From Streptomyces sp. WZ-12 (lineage in GTDB: Bacteria > Actinomycetota > Actinomycetes > Streptomycetales > Streptomycetaceae), in assembly GCF_028898845.1 (NCBI RefSeq), contig NZ_CP118574.1, positions 558,001-622,000 on the forward strand: 64,000 nucleotides of DNA, in the 5' to 3' direction. Position numbers and translations under genes: made by a program. Shown in pieces: positions 55,301-63,886 of this stretch. Position 1 is the first letter of the stretch. The number at the start of each line of letters is the position of its first letter. Below the pieces are notes generated by a model, which saw only the letters and a list, made by a program, of their open reading frames with translations, did not search any database and was not told the DNA's origin.

Positions 55301-56150
55301 CGCCGATGGTGACGTAGTCGGGCCGGTCGGAGGCGGGCATGCCGCTGCCCCGGCGCTGCCACTGCACGTCGAGGACGGTGCCGTGGCAGACCGTACGGGC
55401 GGTGTCGGGTGCCGTGCCCGTGGCCTTCCAGTGGAGCGCGGCCAGCCGCTCCGCGAGGCCCCCGGCCAGCGGGTCGGCGGCGGGGTCGCCGTACCAGCCC
55501 GCGACCAGGTAGTTGAGCTCATAGACGGTGTCCGGGTCGAGGTCGTCCGTGCGGTCGTGCACGGAGAACACGTCGAGGTTGTACGGCTGGTACGCGGCGA
55601 AGGTGGGCAGCCCCGGGCCGACGGCGGTCAGGAACAGCCCACCGGGCGTGCCGGGTTCGCTCCATGCACCGTCGGCGAGGCTGATGCGGCGGCCGATGCG
55701 GGTGAGGCGGCCGTCCCGGTCCATGTAGGTGCTGGAGCCGAGGGCCGGGTCCAGGTAGTCGCTCTCGACGATCCAGCCGGTGTCGGTCCGCTCCCCCGAG
55801 CCGGTGTCGACGGCCTGCCGGACGACGAGCCAGCGGTTGGGCACGAGCGGGAAGACGGGGACGCCGTCGCCCCTCTCGTCCACGCCGTGGGTGAGGGCTT
55901 GCGGCAACTGCCAGTGCAGATAGACGCCTTCGCGGTCGGGGTCGGCGTTGAAGGCCGTGTCGGTGTTGGAGAACGCGGGCGGTTCGGGCGACAGGTTCAG
56001 CCGGGTGAGGGCGTAGTTGGCCTGCCAGCGCTGGAAGACCTCGGCGTGGCGGACGCGTTCGTTGACGGTGAGCGCCTCGACTTGCAGGGGGACGACGAGG
56101 GGATGTGTCACGGCGCGGTGCTGCCCTTCTTCGGGGGTCTTCGCGGTCAT
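52302..56150 (-). CDS. 1,282-aa protein of unknown function
   Basis: A large soluble protein with no signal peptide or membrane segment. Early motifs are REGVYLHWQLPQALTHGVDE (about residues 73-92) and VFPLVPNRWLVVRQAVD (about 98-114). I have a sense of these from other bacterial hypotheticals next to DUF6603 genes, but cannot name a family. Residues about 375-495 are a charged helical, coiled-coil-like insertion (ARALAKLNEDQAAHDAAVQD, ATRAAKDQRERVTRLRAAI) in an otherwise beta/loop-rich, Trp- and Pro-rich protein. A second conserved-looking block reads WQPLFFEWKVDYFPIEWRGD near 640. Start and stop overlap both neighbours by ATGA, so it is made in step with them, as expected for parts of one complex. 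Confidence 0.7.
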   Translation of the reverse strand: MTAKTPEEGQHRAVTHPLVVPLQVEALTVNERVRHAEVFQRWQANYALTRLNLSPEPPAFSNTDTAFNADPDREGVYLHWQLPQALTHGVDERGDGVPVFPLVPNRWLVVRQAVDTGSGERTDTGWIVESDYLDPALGSSTYMDRDGRLTRIGRRISLADGAWSEPGTPGGLFLTAVGPGLPTFAAYQPYNLDVFSVHDRTDDLDPDTVYELNYLVAGWYGDPAADPLAGGLAERLAALHWKATGTAPDTARTVCHGTVLDVQWQRRGSGMPASDRPDYVTIGVGNNTEHATKAIKEYAARRAGSPPELASLLSAVHSGVLDLLEEPDGQFQAERALHASWFTPEPGGYTWVLEDAEQPGTPDPTARRRRPRAVRSAYARALAKLNEDQAAHDAAVQDLIAAQRRLYDLWWAANLPKVPDAPGEPGGTYREDLTARVGDATRAAKDQRERVTRLRAAIPWEDTPEQLADAIGQYQIDHGLPPGEVVLKRAVLPGYHRPNDPVVVIRGTKDRPLPPDPEHVAAADPYAVREGEYDASEEDEDPPLTCRWPDALVTGVRVAGSTVSASDAQTPKPPDLPSPDGLSGVLSALLRELFHLASANARTLARATGFSDWQALATAMRDPHTNAIGTPGAYTAQWRQPWQPLFFEWKVDYFPIEWRGDPDGGHADRANWSFDGTEYHWLGTGDHAVPLSLSGRQFLTPTPSETMAAALRQYARTHPGPGAGALRALARQVEDDADWFSQPLAGFTEQLAARASTPATLNPHSALPDDVRIALTEASGRTLPPNPGALPRPFTGWNESPYQPLRAGQFAFARLAVIDRFGHALPAIFPDPLALRFAPGNEPGDVIGVGVPARRFAPELPEELTPSWQDPGDPGRGHWTINPPTWYRFTQLTPRLIQPARAGFTLLDARNDLNPLTTASDPDTTPVSAWLVPGYLDRALYAYGPDGTPLGELRTTLPPSGTHQVTWHPLPYSRYREIDDLRDNHPILHGFLTALVAPDRGPAALRSLLTVIDRTLSTTAPIGDAAPPHTPSVLVGRPLALMRVRFDLDLDGPPHTDPSWENLRDPQAPAYPGYRWPVRLGERNELTDGLVGYFHGEHRDTDYRVLHTVLDEAELPDEARQYFDPIGTGASLTLPARPPGSDPDHRNAAYLTLLADPRGTTHATTDVLPAAEVRLPARLVEPPLAELPVSFRLGPLPVSEYVPDPAGVRAGEQPPALVVPRPSDRYGTWTWAQNETADTWSEATTYASDGEPHHPYPAPTLRTGRLTLRPAKADDQTEGDRR

Positions 56151-58504
56151 CGGGCCGTCCCGCGGGTGAGGAGCTGACGGCGGGGCGCGTTGACGAGCTG
56201 GACGGCCAGGCCCGCGGGGCCGAAGCGGTCCGCGGCCGACTGACCCAACTCGGCCAGACGGGCGCCGAGTTGGCGCAGCAGCCCGTCGGCGGCGGTGGGG
56301 CGCAGGTCGAGGACGGCGCGCCGGCCCGCGGGGTCGGGGCGCAGATACGCGTCGAGTCCGTCGGGGCCCTCGGGGTGCGGGAATGCCTCGCCGTCGATCT
56401 GCCGGGCGACGGCGGGCGGGTCCACGCGCCGCAGGTTGATCACCCGCCGCTCGCCCTGGCTGATGTCGACGCCGAAGGACAGGCCCTCGGGCGGCTCGGC
56501 CAGTTCCACCTCGTCGGGCACCTGCTCGAAGAGCACGAGCAGGACGTCGGGGCCGAGGACGTCCTGCCGGAGTACGGCGATCGGGGTGCGGGTGTCGTCA
56601 CCGTGGCCCCGGTACGGGCGGACGAGCAGCCCGGGGCATTCCTGGACGAGCGCGGACCGGATGAGCACGCCCGCGCGGGGGGTCGGCGCCTCGTCGTCAC
56701 CGCGTGCCCAGGGTGCGGCGATCCGGGCGAGGGCGGCGTCGGTCTCGCCGGTGAGGGCGATGCCCGCCGCGCCGGAGACGAGCGCGGTGAGCCAGCCTTC
56801 GTCGACGTAGAACAGGCGCAGGGACTCGGCGGGCAGGGCGTTCTCGTCGGGAACGAGGTCGGTGAACGGGATGGTGTGCAGCAGGCGCAGCCGCTGCAAC
56901 CAGGCGCTGATCGGGGCAGCGGCGTCGGCGAGTTGGGCGGTGAGGGCGGTGCGCAGGGCGACCGGTGGGTCGGCGAGCAGCTCGGCGGTCCGCGCGACCC
57001 GTGCGGCTCCGCGCCGCCCGGCGGTCGGGGTGCGCCGGAAAGGCTCGGGCGGGGGCGCGTGGCGGGACTGAACGGGGTGCGTACCGGCCCGTAGCAGCCG
57101 TGCGGCGGCGCCGTCGGCGGCGAGCTCCTCAAGGAGGGTGCCGAAGGGGCGGGGGCCGAGGGCGCGTTCCGCCGCCCCGCCTGTCCCCCTCGCCCCAAGA
57201 CCCACCGCCGCCAGCCGCTGCGCCAACACCGCCGCCCGGGTACGGGCCTTCGCGTGCCACGCGGTCAGCATCGCCGCGAAGTCGGCGTCGGCGAGGGCCA
57301 GTGCGCGGCCCAGCGTCCAGGCCGCTCCCCAGCCCGCGTCGAACAGCCCCCACGCCTTCTCGTACGCCATCAGCTGCGCGGCGCTCGTCCAGCCGGCGGC
57401 GGGTGGGGTCGGCAGCGGCTGCGCGGGCTCGGCCGTGAACGGACCCCGGTACCAGGCGTAGCTGCGCTCGCCGGTCTCCAGTCCGTAGGCCAGCGGCACC
57501 CGGCCGGAGGCCAGCCGGGCGCGGGCGGTGGTGTACGCGGCGGGATCGGCCCCGGCGGGCGGTTCGGCCGCGGGCACGGGTGTGCGCAACAACAGGTCGC
57601 GTTGCTTGTGCTCCTCGTCGGAGTCGAAGAGGAAGTGCCGGACCCGGCCGACGAAGCCACCGTTCGCATCCGGATTGCTGGTGAAGGACCAACTCCGCAG
57701 CGCGGCCAGGCGGATCCGTACGTCGGCGGTCAGCTCTCCGGCGTCCGCGTCCGCCAGGATGGAGCGGCAGCCCTCCAGGGCGACGAGGTGCGCGGCGTAG
57801 CGGACCTCGTGCTCGCGGTCGGGCAGCCGGTTGGCGACGACGACCGCGTAGGTGCCCTCGGCGAGCTGTTCGCCGCGCAGCCCGGTGTCGGGGCGGACGT
57901 CGCGGACGTGGATCAGGTGCCGGAGCTCGTCGGTGCGCGGGACGATCGTGGCGAAGACGTCGCCGGGGATGTCCACGGTGTGGCAGAGCGCCGTCGGGTC
58001 GCCCTCGATCTGCGAGGGTGCGATGCGGGGGTGGCGTACGCCTCCGGCGTCGGTGAGGAGTTCCGCCGCCGTCATGGGCACGGTCAGGGCCGCGGACTCG
58101 GGGTCGTCGGGCAACTCGCCCTCGGCGAACAGGAGCAGGGCGAGCCAGGGTTCCTCGGGTGCGGCGTCCAGAGCGGTCCCGGATTCGTCCAGGCGTCGCA
58201 TCCACGGCAGGAGCGGATCGGTGAGCGTGAGGTGCGCGAGGGTCGTGCGGTAGTCGGAGCGGGCCTCGGGTGCCGGGTTGACGGCGTGCACATGCTCGTC
58301 GGCGAGGGCGAACTGCGGGGCGCGGACCTCGAAGGTCTCCTCGACGGGTACGAGGTAGTCGTCGGCGCCTGCCACGCCGGGCAGGGTCTGCGTGGCCCGT
58401 ACGCGGTAGAGGCCGGCGTTGATGGCGGGTTCGCGGTTGTCCTGGAAGTGCAGGACGAAGCTGGGGTCGGTGACCCGCGCGGGGGCGCGGCGCTGGTCCG
58501 TCAT
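56147..58504 (-). CDS. 785-aa protein of unknown function
   Basis: A soluble protein with no signal peptide. The N-terminus is beta-rich (INAGLYRVRATQTLPGV, then VEETFEVRAPQFALADEHVH, residues about 28-75), followed by LTLTDPLLPWMRRL and EEPWLALLLFAEGELPDDPE (about 95-135). The C-terminal half is mostly helical and Ala/Leu/Arg-rich. No enzymatic motif is visible. The sequence VNPAPEARSDY before LTLTDPLLPW resembles unassigned proteins of similar clusters in other phyla (from memory, unverified). The gene overlaps its upstream and downstream neighbours by ATGA. Codon use equals that of neighbours. Confidence 0.7.
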   Translation of the reverse strand: MTDQRRAPARVTDPSFVLHFQDNREPAINAGLYRVRATQTLPGVAGADDYLVPVEETFEVRAPQFALADEHVHAVNPAPEARSDYRTTLAHLTLTDPLLPWMRRLDESGTALDAAPEEPWLALLLFAEGELPDDPESAALTVPMTAAELLTDAGGVRHPRIAPSQIEGDPTALCHTVDIPGDVFATIVPRTDELRHLIHVRDVRPDTGLRGEQLAEGTYAVVVANRLPDREHEVRYAAHLVALEGCRSILADADAGELTADVRIRLAALRSWSFTSNPDANGGFVGRVRHFLFDSDEEHKQRDLLLRTPVPAAEPPAGADPAAYTTARARLASGRVPLAYGLETGERSYAWYRGPFTAEPAQPLPTPPAAGWTSAAQLMAYEKAWGLFDAGWGAAWTLGRALALADADFAAMLTAWHAKARTRAAVLAQRLAAVGLGARGTGGAAERALGPRPFGTLLEELAADGAAARLLRAGTHPVQSRHAPPPEPFRRTPTAGRRGAARVARTAELLADPPVALRTALTAQLADAAAPISAWLQRLRLLHTIPFTDLVPDENALPAESLRLFYVDEGWLTALVSGAAGIALTGETDAALARIAAPWARGDDEAPTPRAGVLIRSALVQECPGLLVRPYRGHGDDTRTPIAVLRQDVLGPDVLLVLFEQVPDEVELAEPPEGLSFGVDISQGERRVINLRRVDPPAVARQIDGEAFPHPEGPDGLDAYLRPDPAGRRAVLDLRPTAADGLLRQLGARLAELGQSAADRFGPAGLAVQLVNAPRRQLLTRGTAR

Positions 58505-61500
58505 CGGGCGGCCCCTTCCGAGGCGGTGGCGGCGAACACGGTGTAGAGGGCAGCGGAGGCGACGGTGCCGGGCGGTAGCTGCCAGTGCCCGGTGGCGATC
58601 GGCGCGTTGTCGTGGATCTCGACGACGGTGATGGTCGCGTCGTCGCAGGCGACGAAGGCGCGGGCGGCGTCCGGAGTGAAGGTGACGGACAACGGGCGGG
58701 CGTCGAGGGGGAGTTCACCGAGGAGGGCGCTGCCGCTGACGACCGAGACGGCGGAGCCGTGCAGGACCCAGGCGCGGTCGGCGGGGTCGAGGGCGAGGGC
58801 GCGGGGGTCGGCTCCGATGGCGACGTCGTACTCGACGGTGGTGACGGGCGGCGAGCCGGGGCGCTCGTAGACCGTGACCACCTGCCCGGTCTCGCCGACC
58901 ATCCGCAACACGACGGCGCGACGGGCCGAGTTCGTGAGCATGGCCAGTGCGGTGCCGCGTTGCGGGAAGTTGTACGGCGTGTACGAGGCCCCGGGGGTCG
59001 GCACCGGCATCACCTGTACCTGGCCGTTGCTGCCCGCCGCCGCACCGTAGACGTACACCCGGCCGGACTGGCCCGGCGTGAGGAACGTGGGTGTCGCGGG
59101 CCCGTAGACCACTCCGAGCTTCGAGCCGGTGGAGGTGTCGTACGTGACGGTCTTGCTGCCGTCGTTGGCGTTGACGTACAGCCGCCCGGCCTCGACGTCG
59201 ACCGCGATGCCACCGAAGCTCTGGACGTCCTGCCGGTCGACGTCCGTGTGAACGGGATCGGCGCCTCCGGCGAGGTCCACTGAGGCCGCGGCGACCTGAG
59301 CCGGACGGGCCACGACCGCCCGGGAGTTGTCGCGTGTGACCGCGAACGCCGTCGGCTGCCCGACCAGTTGGATTCCGGTGCGCGGCGGCCGTACCCGCTG
59401 GGCGACGACGTCGATGACCGCCAGCTGTTTCGGGTCCCTGCCGACCGCGTAGAGCGTCGAGCCGTCCACCGAGGTCGCCGCCAGGTACGGGCCCGCCTGG
59501 CCTACCGGGGCCCGGCCGACGACGGCCGCCGTGTCCGGGTCGACGGACAGGATGGTCCCGGTGGTGTCGTCCAGGACGAGGACGACGGGCCCGGGGGCGG
59601 GCGGTTGGGGGTCCTCGGTGAGCAGCAGCGGGTCCGCGTCGAGTCCGGCGGTGCGGGCCTGCTCGGCGTATGCGCCCACCGTGCCGTTGGGCAGCGGGGT
59701 GTCGGGGCAGAGCCCCGCCAGGACACCGTGCATGCGGGTGCGGGCCGAGCCCCCGGCCAGGTTGGCGAGCTGTCCGGCGAGTACGCCCACCCCCGCGCCG
59801 AGCGGTTCGGCGAGCTCGACGGGCGAGCCGGTGGGGCCGGCGTTCGGGTCGAGCGGGAGCGCGGCGTCGGGGTTGAGCTTCTCCGTGGCGAGGTCGCGCT
59901 CGGCGATCGGGCCGAGGTTCTGGCCGTTGGTCTCGGGCGGGGGGACGGTGATGCGCAGACCGGTGCGGTGGTCGAGGAGTGGTTCCTGGCCGAGGGTGTC
60001 CTTTTGGGCGACGTCGGGGTCGCCCCACAGCGCGAACGGCACATTGCCGTGCTCCACGTCGACCTGCCACTTGCCGTCGTTCGGGAGCGACTGCCAGGAA
60101 GCGACCTGCCGGCGGCGGGTGTTGCTGTACTCGACCGTGACGTGCAGCAGCCCGTCGATGCCCTTCTTCTGCATGGGCCGGATGTCGACGGTGCTGTGCC
60201 CCTCCGGCTCCCGGTCGTTGAACTGTGCCTGTGCCGCGGGGACGACGCTGGAGACGGCGAAGGAGAAGCCGGCCGGGTCGGCCAGCCACGGCTCCGTACC
60301 GGCCTTGACCCTCGCCGCCCGCAGAGCCGGGTCGGCGTCGGGGTCGGTGAGCAGGCCGGTGAGCGGGTGCGCGGTGAGCGGGGCCTCGGGCGGGAGGAGT
60401 TGCGTACGGAACTCGTCCCAGGTGAGCGCCGCGGGACCGGACAGCGAGGCGCCGAACTTGACGGTGACCTTGATGAAGACGAACTTCGCGGTGACCGTGC
60501 CGCCCGTGGGCGGCCCCCACAGGTCGAGCGAGGCCCCGATCTCGCCGCTGACGGTGAACAGCAGCTTGACGCGGGCGCCCACGCGGAGGGAGATCCCGGC
60601 GCGGAAGTGCAGGGGTGCCCACTGGATGAGCAGATTGGCCTGCGCGGTCAGCCATGCCTCGACGTTCCCGGCCTTGTAGCGCACGTCCAGCATGCCGCCC
60701 GCCATGACGGCGTTGGGCGTGAGCGCGAAGTAGGCGCCGCCGCTGACGGTGACGGCCGAGCCGACGGACCAGGTGAAGCCGAGACGCGGGACGACCGGGA
60801 AGTGGCCGGGCTTGGTGTAGTCGGGGTGGTAGCCGCCGACGGTGAGGACGAAGTCCCCGGCGTGCGGGCTCGGCCCGAACCAGGAGTAGAAGGCGAAGCC
60901 GCCGGTGAGCACGCAGGACGGGTCGATGACGTAGGAGTCCACGAGCTGGGCGGTGGCGGCGAGTTCGCCGCGCGCGGACTGGTAGACGATCCGCAGGTCG
61001 ACGCCGACTTGGGCGTATTTCTTCGCGCCCTTCCTCGGGAAGCTCGCGGTGGCGCGGCCGATGAGCGCGAGGGTGAGGGAGTTGCCGACTTCGAGGAGCA
61101 GCAGGACGCGGGCCTGCACGAACTCGAAGGAGGTGAAGTCGATGCCGCCGGCCAGCCAGATCTGGCCTTCGGCGGGCGTGACCCAGGGGTTGGGCCCGCC
61201 GGTGAGCACCGGGAGCGTCTTGAGGGGGTCGTCGTCGAGGCCGCCGTCCAGGCCGGTGACGAGGGGGAATTGGGCGATCTCGGTCTGCTCGGGGACGCGG
61301 ACGCTGCTGTTGTAGCCGAAGCCGAGGGCGAAGCCGGTGACGCGGAACGGTGGCGGCCCGCCGAAGGTGCCCTGGAGACGACCGAAGGCGAAGAACGAGG
61401 TCATGCCGTCGCCGCGCCGCTGGTACGCGCCGAGCGCGAGCGCTCCGAACCTCGGCATCTCGACGACGAGCAGGCCCTCGATCAGGATCGTGTAATCGTC

Positions 61501-63876
61501 CGGCGGGGGCTGGCGGTTGAGGAGAGCGCCCGCGATGTGCAGCGGGTTGCGGCGCAGATCGACGGTCAGCCCCTGGAGGCGGGGTTCGGCGCTCATGGTG
61601 TCGAGGTCCAGGGCGATCCCGAGCCCGATGACGCCCAGGGTGAACCCGGAGGCGCCCATGCTCGCGTCGAACATCACCAGCACCTTGCCGGAGTCGAAGC
61701 CGGCGCCGATGCGTTGCAGGTGCAGGGGTCCGAAGGAGCGGCCGATGTCGGCCCACGCGGCGGACTCCGGACCGCCGCTGCCGCTGTCCCTCAGCGCGAG
61801 CTGTTGCTGCCCGCCTCCCCCGAAGGAGACGGCGAGCGGGTCCTGTGCCGCGCCCGCGACCTCGTACGGGAGGGTGAGCACCGCTCCCTTGGGCAGGCCG
61901 GACCCGGAGTCGGGCAGCCTGCCGCCGGTCCAGCCGGTGGCGTCGAGGTCGGCGTTGACCAGTGCGATCTGGGCGGTGGTCAACGCGCCGCCGGTGACGA
62001 GGAATTGGATGCCGGTGATGCCGACGTCCACGCCCGGCGGGATCTGGCCCCCGACGAGCGGTAGCTGGGACAGCTTGGTGGGGCTGAGGTCCGCGATGTT
62101 CGCGGCGACGAGCAGGACGAGGGCGCGCGGGGTGCCCGGTACGGACGCGACGACGATGCCGCCGCCGGCCTCGGTGGTGGCGGACAACAGCAGCCGCCCG
62201 GCCGTCCTGTCGTAGCGCAGGCCGACGGAGGCCAGGGCGGGCAGGAGTCCGGCGGGGACTCCCGCGGGGATGGACAGCCCGACGGCACCGGCGAGTTCAC
62301 CCGCGGTGACGGCGGGGGTGCCGGTCCAACGGGCGGTGAGGACACGGCCGGTGGGGTCGCTGTCGTAGTCGACGGCGAACTCCAGGACGCGCTCGGTCTC
62401 CTCGTCGAGCGGGACGGTCAGCCGCAGCAGTCCGGAGACCCGGGTGTGCCCGGGGGTGTGGTCGACGGTGACGGTGAGGGAGACGGGGATCTCGTCGACG
62501 GTGAGGGCGGTGGTGCACGCGAAGGTGAAGTGGCCGTGGGTGTCGAAGGCGACGGAGAGTTCCTCGACGGTCAGATCGCGCAGGGCTTCGGGTACGTCGA
62601 TGCCCAAGTGGCCCATGATGGCGGCCGGTTGCAGACCGACCGCGTGCGCGGTGAAGGCCCACCCGTCGGTGGAGGACCAGGTGCCGGCGACATCCAGCAC
62701 CCCCGCGTCGAGCTGCCACCGCGCCGCGAGCCCGGCCAGGGTCACCCCGGCCTGGTGCGAGACGGTGAGCACGACCTGGCCGAGCCTGATGCCGGTGACG
62801 GGCTCCCAGACGTCGGTGAGGGCGAGGTCGAGTCCGTAGCCGCGGTTGCCCGCGTCGGAGGCGAGTTCGGCCCAGAGGGTGAGTTCGCTGACGGTGAGGG
62901 TGGCGGGGACGGGGATGCCGGGGAAGCGGTCCTGGAGGAGTTGGCCGGCGTTGACGGGCCGGACCAGGGTGCCGGTCAAGGAGCGGTCGGGGAGGCCGAT
63001 TTCGACGTCGATGGCGATGTCGTCGGCGAGTTCGACCGTGCCGCCGAGCGTGGTGAGGAGCTGGGGACCGGCGAAGGGGCTGAGCACGGAGAACTCGGCG
63101 TGGAGGTTCCGCACCGTGAGTCCGTCCAGCGGGCTCCACTCCCGGTCGAGTCCGACGGCCAGTTGAACCGTGAGGAGGCCACCCGTGCCGGCCGTCTGCG
63201 CGGAGCCGTTGCCCACTGTGTAGGCGACCGCGAGGGCGGTGAGCGTCAGGCCGGTTCCGGGTGCGAGGTCGAGCGGCAGGTCGAAGCCGCCGGTACCAAG
63301 GGCCGCGAAGGCCGTCAGCTCGTCCAGTGCCGTGAGGCGTACGGGCGTGAATGCGGCGCCGAGCCGCCAGATGGTGCCGTGTGCGGGCGGATAGCCCCAC
63401 AGGTACGGCTTGGGGTCGGCCTGCGCGCCGGGGAAGTCCAGTTCGGCGCCCGCGCCCACCAGAGCCTCGGACTGCTCGTTGAGGGCCGGTTCCACACCGA
63501 GCACCAGGTGCAGGGCGCCGAGGCCGAAGCGCTCCAGCGGGATGAGGGCGTCGCGGAGTTCTTTGGGCAGGTCGGGTGCGTCGGCGGACAGGGCGGCGTC
63601 GATCCGTACCCCGACGACGACGCCCTTGCCGGTGTCGGCGAGGAACCGTACCGCTGTGTGCGCCTCCGTACCGCTTGCCAGTGGCACGGTGCCGACGGCC
63701 GTGAGCCGGTCCACGTCGATCGCCGGCGCGCGCACGTGCAGTACGCCGTCGGCGAGGTGGTCGTGGAACAACTCCTCGGTGGGCTCCAGTTCAAGGAATT
63801 CGGGTGGGACGGTGAGTTCCGGCAGACCTACGGCGGCCTGCAGGGTCGCACGCAGCGTCTCGACGGTCAGCGCCAT
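58501..63876 (-). CDS. 1,791-aa DUF6603-like giant protein with C-terminal beta-propeller
   Basis: The largest protein of the window. The first 650 residues are repetitive amphipathic beta strands (TLTVSELTLWAELASDAG, GIRLGQVVLTVSHQAGVTLA) without enzymatic motifs. Residues about 680-1150 match what I know as DUF6603: GRLQGTFGGPPPFRVTGFAL then GFGYNSSVRVPE near 850, QIWLAGGIDFTSFEF near 905, and long strands after it. From about residue 1428 to the end, repeated units such as VLVLDDTTGTILSVDPDTAA and GIAVDVEAGRLYVNANDGS form a YncE/YVTN-like beta-propeller. ATG 63876 follows GGAGG; no signal peptide. Function of DUF6603 is unknown; the propeller suggests protein or polymer binding. Overlaps the next gene by ATGA. 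Confidence 0.75.
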   Translation of the reverse strand: MALTVETLRATLQAAVGLPELTVPPEFLELEPTEELFHDHLADGVLHVRAPAIDVDRLTAVGTVPLASGTEAHTAVRFLADTGKGVVVGVRIDAALSADAPDLPKELRDALIPLERFGLGALHLVLGVEPALNEQSEALVGAGAELDFPGAQADPKPYLWGYPPAHGTIWRLGAAFTPVRLTALDELTAFAALGTGGFDLPLDLAPGTGLTLTALAVAYTVGNGSAQTAGTGGLLTVQLAVGLDREWSPLDGLTVRNLHAEFSVLSPFAGPQLLTTLGGTVELADDIAIDVEIGLPDRSLTGTLVRPVNAGQLLQDRFPGIPVPATLTVSELTLWAELASDAGNRGYGLDLALTDVWEPVTGIRLGQVVLTVSHQAGVTLAGLAARWQLDAGVLDVAGTWSSTDGWAFTAHAVGLQPAAIMGHLGIDVPEALRDLTVEELSVAFDTHGHFTFACTTALTVDEIPVSLTVTVDHTPGHTRVSGLLRLTVPLDEETERVLEFAVDYDSDPTGRVLTARWTGTPAVTAGELAGAVGLSIPAGVPAGLLPALASVGLRYDRTAGRLLLSATTEAGGGIVVASVPGTPRALVLLVAANIADLSPTKLSQLPLVGGQIPPGVDVGITGIQFLVTGGALTTAQIALVNADLDATGWTGGRLPDSGSGLPKGAVLTLPYEVAGAAQDPLAVSFGGGGQQQLALRDSGSGGPESAAWADIGRSFGPLHLQRIGAGFDSGKVLVMFDASMGASGFTLGVIGLGIALDLDTMSAEPRLQGLTVDLRRNPLHIAGALLNRQPPPDDYTILIEGLLVVEMPRFGALALGAYQRRGDGMTSFFAFGRLQGTFGGPPPFRVTGFALGFGYNSSVRVPEQTEIAQFPLVTGLDGGLDDDPLKTLPVLTGGPNPWVTPAEGQIWLAGGIDFTSFEFVQARVLLLLEVGNSLTLALIGRATASFPRKGAKKYAQVGVDLRIVYQSARGELAATAQLVDSYVIDPSCVLTGGFAFYSWFGPSPHAGDFVLTVGGYHPDYTKPGHFPVVPRLGFTWSVGSAVTVSGGAYFALTPNAVMAGGMLDVRYKAGNVEAWLTAQANLLIQWAPLHFRAGISLRVGARVKLLFTVSGEIGASLDLWGPPTGGTVTAKFVFIKVTVKFGASLSGPAALTWDEFRTQLLPPEAPLTAHPLTGLLTDPDADPALRAARVKAGTEPWLADPAGFSFAVSSVVPAAQAQFNDREPEGHSTVDIRPMQKKGIDGLLHVTVEYSNTRRRQVASWQSLPNDGKWQVDVEHGNVPFALWGDPDVAQKDTLGQEPLLDHRTGLRITVPPPETNGQNLGPIAERDLATEKLNPDAALPLDPNAGPTGSPVELAEPLGAGVGVLAGQLANLAGGSARTRMHGVLAGLCPDTPLPNGTVGAYAEQARTAGLDADPLLLTEDPQPPAPGPVVLVLDDTTGTILSVDPDTAAVVGRAPVGQAGPYLAATSVDGSTLYAVGRDPKQLAVIDVVAQRVRPPRTGIQLVGQPTAFAVTRDNSRAVVARPAQVAAASVDLAGGADPVHTDVDRQDVQSFGGIAVDVEAGRLYVNANDGSKTVTYDTSTGSKLGVVYGPATPTFLTPGQSGRVYVYGAAAGSNGQVQVMPVPTPGASYTPYNFPQRGTALAMLTNSARRAVVLRMVGETGQVVTVYERPGSPPVTTVEYDVAIGADPRALALDPADRAWVLHGSAVSVVSGSALLGELPLDARPLSVTFTPDAARAFVACDDATITVVEIHDNAPIATGHWQLPPGTVASAALYTVFAATASEGAAR

Positions 63877-63886
63877 GGCAAGCCTC

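Noticed and set aside
58715..61756. 1,013-codon open frame on the minus strand inside the DUF6603-like gene
   Set aside because: It is a shifted frame of the real gene, extremely Arg/Pro-rich, with no start signal; high GC keeps it open.
59368..62064. 898-codon plus-strand frame opposite the DUF6603-like gene
   Set aside because: Antisense shadow: composition is Gly/Asp/Glu/Val-rich without motifs, no ribosome binding site.
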